A stretch of DNA of 53,783 nt from JAOAIV01 sp038849555 (GTDB taxonomy: Archaea > Thermoproteota > Bathyarchaeia > Bathyarchaeales > Bathycorpusculaceae), in contig JAWCMT010000007.1 of assembly GCA_038849555.1 (NCBI GenBank), positions 1 to 53,783 of the forward strand, read 5' to 3'. Below, piece by piece: positions 9,075 through 17,551 of the stretch. Every line of letters begins with the position of its first letter. The first letter of the stretch is position 1. Under the pieces are notes generated by a model. It was given only the letters and a program-made list of their open reading frames with translations. It ran no database searches and had not been told where the DNA came from. A program made the translations under genes and the position numbers.

Positions 9075-9084
9075 GCTTAAATAA
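9075..9084 (+). promoter_or_regulatory. Box A for a leaderless gene at 9103
   Basis: GCTTAAATAA lies about 25 nt before ATG 9103, so the transcript probably begins at or next to the start codon. Confidence 0.45.
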
Positions 9085-9102
9085 GGATATGTGGCGCCGA
9101 TT

Positions 9103-9729
9103 ATGACCTTACAGTTGAAAAGTTTTATCGAAGATCTCGCCAGCCCGAAAGGGCCAGGCCCCTCAACCACGTTTTCCATGTTTCACATTTTCTCAGCCTT
9201 GGAGCTTATGGCTAAGAAGCCGATTGGCCGCAATAAGCTGGCTGAGAAATTAAACGTGGGTGATGGAGCCATCCGCACAATAATAAGCCGCCTTAAAGAT
9301 GCAGGTTTAATCATAACCTCCAGAGAGGGCTGTAAGCTTACAGAGAAGGGGCTCAGAGTCTGGAAGAGCCTTGAAGAAGTTTTCCCTGTGAGAATTGAGA
9401 TAGAAAGAACGCCATTAACAACTTCGGAGCACAATTATGCCTTTTTAGTCAAGAATAGAGGGCATAAGGTGAAATCTGGCATAGAGCAGCGGGACGCAGC
9501 CATAATGGGCGGTGCGAAACGCGCTCTCGTCATAGTCTATAAGAACGGTCGTCTGACAATTGAATCAGTAAGCGACAGCATAGAGAAAGATTTTCCAGAG
9601 GCAGCAAACAAAATTCTTCAATCCCTAAAGCCTGAAAGCAATGATGTCATAATAATCGCTGGTGCCGATAGCCCCATTAAGGCAAAACGGGGCGCTTTTG
9701 CTGCAAGCTGGGTACTGCTGAGCAGCTAG
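9103..9729 (+). CDS. DUF4443-type winged-helix regulator
   Basis: Protein of about 208 aa. Residues about 20-85 form a winged helix: FHIFSALELMAKKPIGRNKLAEKL, then GDGAIRTIISRLKDAGLI and a wing with LTEKG. The C-terminal half (about 95-208) is an alpha/beta domain containing an IEQRDAAIMGGAKRALVIVYKNG segment, as in archaeal DUF4443 proteins. Ligand is unknown. GTG 9091 is an alternative start, but the TATA box at 9075-9084 favours leaderless ATG 9103. Converges on the GPN GTPase gene. Likely a transcription regulator; target unknown. Confidence 0.75.
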   Translation: MTLQLKSFIEDLASPKGPGPSTTFSMFHIFSALELMAKKPIGRNKLAEKLNVGDGAIRTIISRLKDAGLIITSREGCKLTEKGLRVWKSLEEVFPVRIEIERTPLTTSEHNYAFLVKNRGHKVKSGIEQRDAAIMGGAKRALVIVYKNGRLTIESVSDSIEKDFPEAANKILQSLKPESNDVIIIAGADSPIKAKRGAFAASWVLLSS

Positions 9730-9761
9730 ACGTTGAAGACAGAGCAGAGCTGTGCGTCTGG

Positions 9762-10523
9762 TTAGTATGTGTATTTATCTCCGCCTACAAGTATCCGCTC
9801 CAGGGCCATGTTGAAGTTTATAAAGCCATCGTTTGTTTTGGCTGAAACAGGCATCAGCGTGAATTTTAAGCCAAGCTGATTAATCGCCCGCATCATGTTC
9901 CGGCTGAACAGGCGTTTCATGTCTTCCAGTTTCTGTTCGATGGCGTACTCTAGGGCTTTAGGGTTAGCTGACCAATCGATGATTTTATCCACCTCGCTTT
10001 TCGGAAGCAGGTCGCATTTGGAGAGCAGATGCAGTTGCGGCTGGAAAAAGCGGTTATACACCGCGGCTGAGAGAAACATGTTTGACACATAATTAAGAGG
10101 ATTAACTGAGAAAACAGCGTCGAACAAGTAAACCAGTGCCTTAGACTCTTTTGTTAATTCATTCACTATGTAGGGTCCGCTTGCCCTGAAGGCGAAAAGC
10201 TCCATCTGCCCTGGCGTGTCCACCAGAACAATGTCTGCTTTTAAGTCGTCAACCTCTTTTGTGAGGTTTTCGATTTCGTCGGCTATAAGATCAGCCGCCA
10301 TTATTAAGGCGCCGTTAGGTCCTAAACCATAATTTTCCATTAAAGCGCCGACATCCACATAATCCCGCACGTCCACGTCAGGTGAATAGGGAAGCGTTAA
10401 CGCGCCAGGATCCAAGTTAACGACTGCAACATCTTGTTTTGACATTTTAAGCCAATCGCTGAAGGCGGCTGTAAACAGCGATTTGCCTGAACCCGCAGTT
10501 CCAATTATGAACACAACAGGCAT
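9762..10523 (-). CDS. GPN-loop GTPase
   Basis: Homodimeric SIMIBI-class GTPase of the archaeal/eukaryotic GPN family (PAB0955-like). Seen: Walker A GTAGSGKS (residues 8-15), the hallmark Gly-Pro-Asn loop at residues 68-70, the switch segment VDTPGQMELFAF, and an SKCDLLP guanine-specificity motif. Eukaryotic homologues assist RNA polymerase assembly; the archaeal role is not settled. The 253 aa match the family. Monocistronic, and convergent with the DUF4443 gene. Confidence 0.92.
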   Translation of the reverse strand: MPVVFIIGTAGSGKSLFTAAFSDWLKMSKQDVAVVNLDPGALTLPYSPDVDVRDYVDVGALMENYGLGPNGALIMAADLIADEIENLTKEVDDLKADIVLVDTPGQMELFAFRASGPYIVNELTKESKALVYLFDAVFSVNPLNYVSNMFLSAAVYNRFFQPQLHLLSKCDLLPKSEVDKIIDWSANPKALEYAIEQKLEDMKRLFSRNMMRAINQLGLKFTLMPVSAKTNDGFINFNMALERILVGGDKYTY

Positions 10524-10853
10524 GCGCGCTTTCTCCTTTTCTGTGCTGCCTCTATAAGTTTGAAGGTAATAACTTTTCTGCTGTCACTAATCAGCTGCTA
10601 AACACTTCTTACAGTAAAATTTTATGGAAAACCAACGGCTACTCTACGCCAAGATAGGCCCTCTATAGGTTTCTGCAATGAATTTCTAATATGCGCCAAA
10701 TATGAAGGCGCAGTGTGTAGTGCACTTGAGAAGGCTAAAGACGTTTATTGTTATCGCGCGTAGCGAGGCTTCATTGATTAATTTTGGTAAAGGGTTTCTG
10801 AAGAGAGCATGTTTTAAGTATAAGCATGTTATATTTTTCTGTTGGATAAAGTC
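10524..10853. other. 330-bp intergenic region, divergent promoters only
   Basis: No convincing coding sequence. It must hold the promoter of the GPN GTPase (minus) and ends with the TATA element of the HTH gene at 10854. ORFs here are short and lack family features or start signals. I see no tRNA or clear hairpin. Confidence 0.5.
10810..10824 (+). promoter_or_regulatory. Box A of the small HTH gene
   Basis: TGTTTTAAGTATAAG lies about 35-40 nt before ATG 10854, giving a short leader and disfavouring the TTG at 10842. Confidence 0.45.
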
Positions 10854-11183
10854 ATGTCCTTGTCATGTGAAAGTGTCGCACGGAATTTTCTGCCACTTTA
10901 CAGGGCTTACGTTGCAAAAGAGCTCGTTGAAAAATACGGTTTCACGCAGGTGTCTGCAGCTAAAAAGCTTGGCACAACACAGCCTGCTATAAGCCAGTAC
11001 TTGTCGTCTAAGCGTGGGCGGCAGAAAATTGCGAATTACGATGAAATCCTGCCTATAGTAGAGCGTGCAGCAGCTAAAGTGGCGCAGCGCATCGCGAACA
11101 CAGAGATGGGCCATGACGAATTCTATGATTCTTTCTGTGACTTGTGCAAGGAACTGCAATGCATCAAAAAACCTGAAAAGTGA
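10854..11183 (+). CDS. XRE/COG2522-type HTH regulator with C-terminal cysteines
   Basis: Protein of 109 aa. Helix-turn-helix at about residues 20-55: VEKYGFTQVSAAKKLGTTQ then PAISQYLSSKRG. The tail has CDLCKELQC, three closely spaced cysteines, and another Cys sits near residue 5. This suggests metal or redox sensing, as in several archaeal COG2522-type predicted regulators. ATG 10854 is preferred to TTG 10842 from promoter spacing. Convergent with hmgA (5 bp gap); target unknown. Confidence 0.75.
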   Translation: MSLSCESVARNFLPLYRAYVAKELVEKYGFTQVSAAKKLGTTQPAISQYLSSKRGRQKIANYDEILPIVERAAAKVAQRIANTEMGHDEFYDSFCDLCKELQCIKKPEK

Positions 11184-11188
11184 CGCTT

Positions 11189-12460
11189 CTACTTAGTTTG
11201 TTTGAGTTCTTGGAGAAGTTCTTTGGCGCGGTCAATGCGGATTTTGCGTTCTTTCACCATTCTTTCCGCTACTAAGTCGATTAATTCGCCTTCTGCGCCT
11301 GCTGCCACAGCAATGTTTCTAGCGTGAAGTGACATGTGCCCGCGCTGGATGCCTTCATGCGCCAACGCGCGAAGTGCTGCGAGGTTTTGCGCTAAACCAA
11401 CAGCGGCTAACACCTCAGCGAATTCATTGGCCGACTTTACGCCAAGGATTTTCACGGCGATTTTAGCAATTGGATGGGTTCGCACGGCGCCGCCGATGAG
11501 ACCCACCGCCATGGGTAACTCGATGAAGCCTTTGAGGTCGCCGTTTTCGGTTTTCTCCCATGTGGACAGCGTGGTGTACTTGCCTTTCCGCGCAGCGTAA
11601 GCATGTGCACCTGCCTCGATGGCGCGGTGGTCGTTTCCCGTGGCGAGAACCACTGCGATTATGCCGTTCATGGCGCCCTTATTATGTGTGGCTGCGCGGT
11701 ACGGGTCTGCCGCTGCAAATGCTGAAGCATTAACGATGCCGTTTACTACCTCTTTGCCGCCCACTGCCTCCTTGGGAACGGTGCACCATGCACGCGCAAG
11801 GCGCTTCGTGGCTAAGTTGCTTATTATCCTTAGATAAACGCGCCCGCCTGTTAACCGCTCAATTATTGGGGCTACAGCTTCAGCCATCGTGTTAACAGCG
11901 TTTGCGCCCATGGCATCGCGGCAGTCAACATGTAACTCCACTATAAGCATAGGCCCAACAGTGGTGCTGATTACTTTTGCGTCAAGGTCCTTTGCGCCGC
12001 CACCAGCCGCGACAAGCACAGGGTCTTGCTCGTTGGCTTTTTTCAAGATTTCCGCCTTTTCCTCTAAAACCTGCTGTCTAGCGGCTTCTGGATTCTTTAG
12101 GCCTACGGTTTGTATTTGCCCAATCATTATTGGCGGCGTGCTGCTGGTGTGGAAGCCTCCGCCTTCACGCACCATTTTAGCCGCGTAGCTGGCCGCAGCC
12201 ACCACAGATGGCTCCTCGATAGCCATGGGAATCAAATAATCCTTGCCGTTGATGAGGAAGTTAACGGCGATGCCCAAGGGCAAGGGGAATGCGCCTACCA
12301 CGTTTTCTATCATGCGATCTGCTAAGTCCAAAGGCAAAGAGCCCGTGTTCAGCAGCAAAGCGCATTCTTCATCGGATAAGCCCGAGAATTCTTTAACGAG
12401 CGCTAAGCGTTCTTTCGGGCTGAGTTTGTAGAATCCTGAAATTGCAGATGATTTGCTCAT
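11189..12460 (-). CDS. hmgA: HMG-CoA reductase, class II
   Basis: Mevalonate-forming step of archaeal lipid synthesis. Catalytic residues can be placed by register with the Pseudomonas mevalonii enzyme: Glu83 in IEEPSVVAAAS, Lys261 in THNKGAMNG, Asp277 in GNDHRAIEAG and His375 in RGHMSLHA. The last three keep a constant offset of six from K267/D283/H381. The sequence follows class II (RMIENVVGAFPLPLGIAVNF), not the class I form of most archaea. Length 423 aa is typical of class II. Cofactor preference (NADH or NADPH) cannot be read with confidence. Confidence 0.93.
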   Translation of the reverse strand: MSKSSAISGFYKLSPKERLALVKEFSGLSDEECALLLNTGSLPLDLADRMIENVVGAFPLPLGIAVNFLINGKDYLIPMAIEEPSVVAAASYAAKMVREGGGFHTSSTPPIMIGQIQTVGLKNPEAARQQVLEEKAEILKKANEQDPVLVAAGGGAKDLDAKVISTTVGPMLIVELHVDCRDAMGANAVNTMAEAVAPIIERLTGGRVYLRIISNLATKRLARAWCTVPKEAVGGKEVVNGIVNASAFAAADPYRAATHNKGAMNGIIAVVLATGNDHRAIEAGAHAYAARKGKYTTLSTWEKTENGDLKGFIELPMAVGLIGGAVRTHPIAKIAVKILGVKSANEFAEVLAAVGLAQNLAALRALAHEGIQRGHMSLHARNIAVAAGAEGELIDLVAERMVKERKIRIDRAKELLQELKQTK

Positions 12461-12612
12461 GGATAGTTCACGCTCTTGAACAAGAGAGCTATTTGCTTTT
12501 TAAGGGTTTAGCTGTCTACGAGAGAAGTTTCAATTTTAGAGGAAAAGATTCCGAGAGGAAACATTAATGCATTTGAAGTTGTTGTGAGAAATTGCTTTGG
12601 CTTAGTGCTCTT

Positions 12613-13683
12613 TCATTTTCCCGGCATTGCAACCGCGGGGATTCCTAGGCGGCGACTGATTTCCTTAGCCAAAGTTTCTCCGTGGCTTACGCGGTAATTA
12701 TCTGTTATAACCTGCTTAGGCTTGCAGCGTTCAACATACTCCAGTAAGCCTTGAAAATCCGAATGGTCGCTGAACGCTACTAAATACTCTCTCTCGCCGA
12801 TCTGCTTGCAAGGTGAATGGAATTCCCAGCCGCTGACGCAGATGCGGGATGCATGCAAACCCACGCTGTTTCGTGCGTTCATGTGGTAAAACGCTACGCA
12901 CGGCAAGTTCCCGTCCAGTAGCTCCCGACCTTCCTTGGCGCTTGCAAGCGTCAAATTGCCTAGGCGCATGCCATGCTGCTCGCATACCTTAGAGACACGA
13001 TAGACGCGTTCTGGCATGACAAAGGGTACGCTTACGTCAGCTTCGTGCAGTATCTGCATTATTTCCTGCAGTTTGCCGTAATAGCCAAAAACGTAAACTG
13101 TGCCATAACGGAGATTCTTCTCGACAAGCGAAATCAGCAGCTCTTTTACATCCAGCCCGAAGGAACGCTTGCACGCGGGGTTTCCATAGGTTGCCTCCAC
13201 AACCATGACATCGCAATCTGTTAGCGGCTCGGTGCCGTCTACTCTAAAATCACCTGTGTAAGCAACTCTCGCGCCCGCAGAATTTTCCACCAGCACTTGC
13301 GCTGCACCCAAAATGTGATCTGCCTTAACAAGCGTAACCCGCTCGCCATCGTACTCTACGGCTTTCCCATAGTCCATTGCTTCAACAGAGCTGCCGTTAT
13401 GCGGAAGTGGCCCGTAAATAATTTCGGCGAGGTCCCGTGTAGCCGCGGTCATCAATACTCTTTTGCCGCTTCGTATGCTTTTTCTTAAACCGCTTAAATG
13501 ATCAGCATGCGCATGCGTAACTACATGAAAAAGCCGATCCGCGTCAAACGCGTCACATGCCACTGACTCGCCAAGTAAAACTGCGCCGCGTTCGCTTACA
13601 GAAGCTTTAGCCTGCAACGCTTCTTCTCCTTTCTGGCTAAGCGGTTCTAGGCGCAAGCCAATCAATAAGCCGCCTTGGGTCAT
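12613..13683 (-). CDS. Metallo-beta-lactamase-fold nuclease, SNM1/beta-CASP-like
   Basis: Predicted zinc-dependent nucleic-acid hydrolase. Seen: HxHxDH motif THAHADHLSG (about residues 56-64), a later His in KADHILGA, the Asp of AYTGDFRVDG, and the closing motif VAFSDHSDFQGLLEY followed by the IPAVAMPGK tail. The order resembles archaeal relatives of Artemis/SNM1 and CPSF exonucleases (COG1236). The start overlaps the UPF0201 gene by 47 bp, which is long; in-frame TTG codons at residues 7 and 10 would shorten it. Third gene of the UPF0200-UPF0201 run. Substrate RNA or DNA unknown. Confidence 0.8.
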   Translation of the reverse strand: MTQGGLLIGLRLEPLSQKGEEALQAKASVSERGAVLLGESVACDAFDADRLFHVVTHAHADHLSGLRKSIRSGKRVLMTAATRDLAEIIYGPLPHNGSSVEAMDYGKAVEYDGERVTLVKADHILGAAQVLVENSAGARVAYTGDFRVDGTEPLTDCDVMVVEATYGNPACKRSFGLDVKELLISLVEKNLRYGTVYVFGYYGKLQEIMQILHEADVSVPFVMPERVYRVSKVCEQHGMRLGNLTLASAKEGRELLDGNLPCVAFYHMNARNSVGLHASRICVSGWEFHSPCKQIGEREYLVAFSDHSDFQGLLEYVERCKPKQVITDNYRVSHGETLAKEISRRLGIPAVAMPGK

Positions 13684-14038
13684 CGCATTTAATTGTAACC
13701 TTAATCGGGCCTAGGGGCGATTCCGCTTCTGCCTCGGAGAAAGATACGTGCCCAGCGAATGCAGCTTGCTTGTTAAGGTAAAAGCTGATGGTCTGCCCGT
13801 GCATGACTTCGAAAAGTGCTTTCCTTGCTGCGTCGCGAATGCGGTCTTGGCGGAGAAGATCACGAAATTTAATAAGCGCCTCTTGCCCCTTCGCCTCTGC
13901 CTTCAGTAAGCTACCTTTGTGGGAAGGCTGGATTTCGATTGTTAAGTTGCCGAAAAGGTTGTCCACAGCCTTCTTCACTTTTTCTTCGCTCTCTGTAAGG
14001 TTTACGTCTGCCTCCACGCTAACTGTTACTTCGTCCAT
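13637..14038 (-). CDS. UPF0201 (COG1931) RNA-binding-like protein
   Basis: 133 aa. Begins VTVSVEADVNLTESEEKVKKAV and ends with SPLGPIKVTI plus LIDWLAPRT, the pattern of the archaeal UPF0201 family, whose fold resembles ribosomal protein L5-like RNA binders. The start overlaps the end of the UPF0200 kinase gene by 13 bp and the end overlaps the MBL nuclease, so all three are probably translated together. This gene neighbourhood is common in archaea; a role in RNA metabolism is inference. Confidence 0.8.
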   Translation of the reverse strand: MDEVTVSVEADVNLTESEEKVKKAVDNLFGNLTIEIQPSHKGSLLKAEAKGQEALIKFRDLLRQDRIRDAARKALFEVMHGQTISFYLNKQAAFAGHVSFSEAEAESPLGPIKVTIKCDDPRRLIDWLAPRTA

Positions 14039-14592
14039 TTCTCCTCAATCATCCTCAAAGTTTCTTTTACCTTAACTATAGTTTCCTCTTTTTTATTCTC
14101 GTTTACTATGATGTACTCAGCCATGGCTATCGCGCTTCCTAAGCCTACACTGAGCTCGCGCATGTCCCTCTCGTGGAAGACCTCCCAGCCGTCTGGGTCA
14201 TCGCTTCGACGGCGGCTAAAGAGGCGATTAAAACGTGCTTCAGGCGAGGCGTGAACGGCAATGAGGCTGAATTTGGAGAAATGCGTTTTGAATGCCTCAA
14301 TTTCGCTTAGGCTTCTAATTCCGTCCACAATCACCTTGCTGCTTTCCTGCTGCTCAATCGTGGGAATGCACTTGTCCGCTATCACGCGTGGTCCGCCTTT
14401 TTCTCGCAGCTCAAGCATAACTTTGCCGACGTTCTCTGGCGTTAAAGGCAGACCGCGCAGCCGAGTTTCCTCCCGCACAACATCGCCCATAACGACGACG
14501 GCGTAGCCTAATGCGCGTGCAGTTTCCACAACCAGCGATTTCCCGGCGCCCGGCATGCCAGCCAATCCAACAACGATTTTGTCAGTGTTCAT
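14026..14592 (-). CDS. UPF0200-type P-loop kinase (dephospho-CoA/adenylate kinase-like)
   Basis: 188 aa with Walker A GLAGMPGAGKS at about residues 9-19, an early MGDVVREE lid-like segment, a VDGIRSLSEIEAF motif, and the RLFSRRRSDDPDGWEVFHERD region typical of archaeal UPF0200 (COG0237-related) proteins. These look like nucleoside monophosphate kinases but the substrate is unproven; archaeal dephospho-CoA kinase activity belongs to another family (DUF359). First gene of the cluster with UPF0201 and the MBL nuclease. Confidence 0.8.
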   Translation of the reverse strand: MNTDKIVVGLAGMPGAGKSLVVETARALGYAVVVMGDVVREETRLRGLPLTPENVGKVMLELREKGGPRVIADKCIPTIEQQESSKVIVDGIRSLSEIEAFKTHFSKFSLIAVHASPEARFNRLFSRRRSDDPDGWEVFHERDMRELSVGLGSAIAMAEYIIVNENKKEETIVKVKETLRMIEEKWTK

Positions 14593-14682
14593 GTTTCACC
14601 CGTTATTCGCTACAATAGCAGTGTTCTTCATTAAAAAGCATTTATGCGGGGAAAATGTAAAAAGTAGCCGAGGCAAAACATT

Positions 14683-15252
14683 ATGTCCGAGTCTGTGAGA
14701 AGCTTCATAGCTTTTGATATTGAAAGCGACGCGGTTCTAAGCCGAGTATCAGCAGCGCAGAGCCTGCTGGCGCGGACAGGTGCAGACTTGAAAATCGTGG
14801 AGCCACAGAACATCCACATCACGCTTCGTTTCCTCGGCAATATAGCTCCCGCTATGATTGAGAAGGTTTTTGAAGAGATGAAGCGAATCCAGTTTACCCC
14901 GTTTAATGTGCAAATCAAGGGCATAGGCGTTTTCCCTGACCTGCGTTATCCACGGGTTGTTTGGGCGGGAATAACCGATGGCGCCGACCAGCTGAAAAGC
15001 ATTTTCAGCCAGCTGGAGCCGCGATTGCGCGGGTTAGGCTTCGCGCCTGATTCCAAGGGTTTCAGCCCGCACTTGACAATCGCCCGTGTCCGCTCAGGAA
15101 GAAACAAAGCGCAACTCGCCAAGTTTATTACTGAAAACGCAAACTACGATTTCGGCTCAGTCGCCGCAAACTGCTTGCGGATTAAAAAGAGCGATTTAAC
15201 GCCTAAAGGGCCGATTTACTCAACACTTAAAGAGGTTTGCCCTCAACAGTAA
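14683..15252 (+). CDS. thpR: RNA 2',3'-cyclic phosphodiesterase (2'-5' RNA ligase family)
   Basis: 2H phosphoesterase acting on RNA 2',3'-cyclic phosphate ends. Both HxTx motifs are present: His45-Thr47 in NIHITLRFLG and His130-Thr132 in SPHLTIARV. Length 189 aa is typical. The gene ends 10 bp before cca, a pairing common in archaea, suggesting shared work on tRNA 3' ends. The start ATG lies about 45 nt after an ATTAAAAAGC TATA-like stretch near 14632. Confidence 0.92.
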   Translation: MSESVRSFIAFDIESDAVLSRVSAAQSLLARTGADLKIVEPQNIHITLRFLGNIAPAMIEKVFEEMKRIQFTPFNVQIKGIGVFPDLRYPRVVWAGITDGADQLKSIFSQLEPRLRGLGFAPDSKGFSPHLTIARVRSGRNKAQLAKFITENANYDFGSVAANCLRIKKSDLTPKGPIYSTLKEVCPQQ

Positions 15253-15262
15253 GGAATAGACC

Positions 15263-16696
15263 ATGCAAAAGCTGGAAGCTATCACACAAGAAATCCTGAG
15301 GCAAATAACGCCCACGACAGAGGACAGCGCGAAGATAAGTGCGTTAGCTGAGCAACTGCAGCAGAAAACAATGCGCGCTTGCGACGCGTTGGGCGTTAAA
15401 GCCGCTGTTAGGGTTGAGGGGTCAGTTGCCAAGGGCACGTGGCTGAAGGAGGCGCCTGAAATTGACATCTTCATGCGCTTGCCCGTTACCGTGTCTCGCA
15501 AGGAACTTGGCGAAATCGGCTTGAAAATCGCGCGGAAAGCAACTGAAGGCGCAAAACAAGTTGAGCGGTTTGCGGAGCACCCGTATTTGGAAGCGTTTAT
15601 TGGCGGAGTGCGAATAAATATTGTTCCCTGCTACGAGGCGAAGCAGGGCGAGTGGCTAAGTGCCACTGACAGAACGCCCTTCCACACGGACTACGTGAAG
15701 AAGCGCTTATCTGAAAGTTTGCGCGGTGAAGTGCGCTTACTCAAAAGGTTTCTTAAAGGCATAGGCGTGTATGGCGCGGAGATAAAAACAGGCGGCTTCA
15801 GTGGTTACCTCTGCGAGCTGCTGATACTTCACTACAAATCTTTTGCCGAGACGGTGCGGGCATTCGCCGCTTACAAGCGCCGAATGATAATAGACATTGA
15901 AGGCTACTACATGGGTAGAGAAAGGGAGTTGCAGCTGCTTTTTCCAGAGCCGCTTGTGGTGGTAGACCCTGTGGATAAAGGGCGCAATGTAGCGTCGGCT
16001 GTCCAACCGCAGAAGCTCTTCACGCTTGTTGCTGCCTCACGCGCCTTCCTCAAAAAGCCAAGCAAGGAATTCTTTTATCCGAAGAAAACCAGCGCCTTGC
16101 CCGATGAAGCCCTAAAAAGCAGGCTGGAAAACAGGGGAACAGCACTCATTTTCCTAAAGCTTGACAGAATTGACGCGGTTCCTGACGTCTTATGGGGGCA
16201 ACTCTATAGGACACAGCGGGCTATTGGCAAGCTGCTGGAGCTTAACGACTTCAAAGTCATTCGGCAAGCTGTTTGGAGCAATGAGAAGACGCTTAGCGTG
16301 TTCGTTTTCGAGCTGGAGCAGCGTTTTCTTTCAAGCGCCAAAAAGCATTCTGGGCCTCCGCTGGAACGGGTAAAGGAATGCGATAATTTTCTTGCTAAAT
16401 ATGCAAACGCTAGCAACGTGGTTTCCGGGCCTTACATTGAGGGCGATAGGTGGGTTGTAGTATTGCGGCGAAAGTTCACAGACGCCGTTGAGCTTCTAAA
16501 GGAGAAATTGAAAGACGGCGGGCGAAACGCTGGTGCCGCTGAACTTATGGCGCGCCTGTTCAAGGAAAAACTGGAAATTCTCGTCAATATTGAGATAGCT
16601 GAGGTTTATCAGCGCAACAGCGACTTCGCCGAGTTCCTAACAGCCTTCCTTTCAGGCAAGCCTTCATGGCTAGAAGCCGCTGAGGCTAAGCGCTAA
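15263..16696 (+). CDS. cca: Archaeal (class I) CCA-adding tRNA nucleotidyltransferase
   Basis: Adds or repairs the 3' CCA of tRNAs. The polymerase-beta signature is VEGSVAKGTWLKEAPEIDIF, with Gly53-Ser54 and the metal-binding acids at about Glu66/Asp68. It is followed by RINIVPCYEA and the archaeal body and tail domains. 477 aa is normal. AAGGAAT stands just before the ATG. Second gene after thpR. The tRNA-Lys in this window does not encode a full CCA, consistent with need for this enzyme. The 3' end overlaps convergent uppP by 27 bp. Confidence 0.93.
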   Translation: MQKLEAITQEILRQITPTTEDSAKISALAEQLQQKTMRACDALGVKAAVRVEGSVAKGTWLKEAPEIDIFMRLPVTVSRKELGEIGLKIARKATEGAKQVERFAEHPYLEAFIGGVRINIVPCYEAKQGEWLSATDRTPFHTDYVKKRLSESLRGEVRLLKRFLKGIGVYGAEIKTGGFSGYLCELLILHYKSFAETVRAFAAYKRRMIIDIEGYYMGRERELQLLFPEPLVVVDPVDKGRNVASAVQPQKLFTLVAASRAFLKKPSKEFFYPKKTSALPDEALKSRLENRGTALIFLKLDRIDAVPDVLWGQLYRTQRAIGKLLELNDFKVIRQAVWSNEKTLSVFVFELEQRFLSSAKKHSGPPLERVKECDNFLAKYANASNVVSGPYIEGDRWVVVLRRKFTDAVELLKEKLKDGGRNAGAAELMARLFKEKLEILVNIEIAEVYQRNSDFAEFLTAFLSGKPSWLEAAEAKR

Positions 16697-17461
16697 GAGA
16701 AGGATGCCGAAGAGCCAGCAGTAAAAGGCGAATAAATAGAATTTTCTGCCGACCACAATTTTCTGAAGTACGCGCAGCGCTAAATAGCCAGTAACCATCG
16801 ACATGCCTACGCTTGCTAGAAGCTCTATCCATTCTATACCTGCAGCGGCCAATGCTGCGTGCTGTTCGTATAGGGTTAAGCCTAACGCGCCGATTATAGC
16901 AGGAACTGAAAGCAGAAAGGAGAAGTTGAAGGCTTTCTCACGCTTTAGCCCTAACAGCAGCGCCACAGCAATGGTTAATCCGCTTCGGGAGGCGCCGGGA
17001 ATTATGGCTATGCCTTGCGCTGTGCCTATCGCAACGGCTTCCAAGAGGCCTACGCTATTCGTTCTTTCCCGCCCAAATTTTGAAATGTAAAGCACGATGC
17101 CGCAGGCGAGGACTGCGCCGGCTATTGGCAGCAGCTGGCTGAAGGCGGCTTCGATGATGCTGCCGAAGAACACGCCTATCAATGCTGTAGGTACTGTTCC
17201 AACGATAATTGGGAGAATTAGCTGGCCCTTTTCTGATTTGAAATCCCTTCTGCCAAGCGCTACGAGAATCTCTTTTAGGTCTTTGCGGAAGAAAATCAGC
17301 GTTACCAGGAGTGTGCCCAAATGAAGTAAGCCGTCAAAAAGGATGGGTACTTGCAAGCCCACGAGGCGCTCGGTCACGCGGAGGTGGCCTGTGCTTGATA
17401 TGGGAAGCCACTCAGTCAGGCCTTGGATAATGCCCAATATGACGGTTTCCAGTAGATTCAT
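16670..17461 (-). CDS. uppP: Undecaprenyl-diphosphatase (UppP/BacA family)
   Basis: Integral membrane phosphatase of about 263 aa that dephosphorylates polyprenyl diphosphate carriers. Hallmarks: GLTEWLPISSTGHL at residues 14-27 with the catalytic Glu17, and the second motif PGASRSG. Seven or eight hydrophobic segments are visible. In archaea the substrate is probably a dolichyl-type lipid recycled during N-glycosylation, which is inference. Convergent with cca, and co-directional with the SIS gene upstream across a 90-bp gap. Confidence 0.92.
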   Translation of the reverse strand: MNLLETVILGIIQGLTEWLPISSTGHLRVTERLVGLQVPILFDGLLHLGTLLVTLIFFRKDLKEILVALGRRDFKSEKGQLILPIIVGTVPTALIGVFFGSIIEAAFSQLLPIAGAVLACGIVLYISKFGRERTNSVGLLEAVAIGTAQGIAIIPGASRSGLTIAVALLLGLKREKAFNFSFLLSVPAIIGALGLTLYEQHAALAAAGIEWIELLASVGMSMVTGYLALRVLQKIVVGRKFYLFAFYCWLFGILLLALSLSGF

Positions 17462-17551
17462 GCTCAGTCAGCTACTTCTCAATAGATAACTTGGGATTTA
17501 AATCAGTAGGCTATTGCCCGCCGCAGCTTCACTCACAGCGAAGTTTACGGG

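Noticed and set aside
10702..10992. Plus-strand ORF of 96 codons upstream of the HTH gene
   Set aside because: Overlaps the HTH coding sequence in another frame and its first part covers the promoter; no sensible protein features.
13637..13683. 47-bp overlap as proof of a sequencing error
   Set aside because: Both frames keep family features around the overlap, and shorter in-frame TTG starts for the nuclease exist, so no error needs to be assumed.
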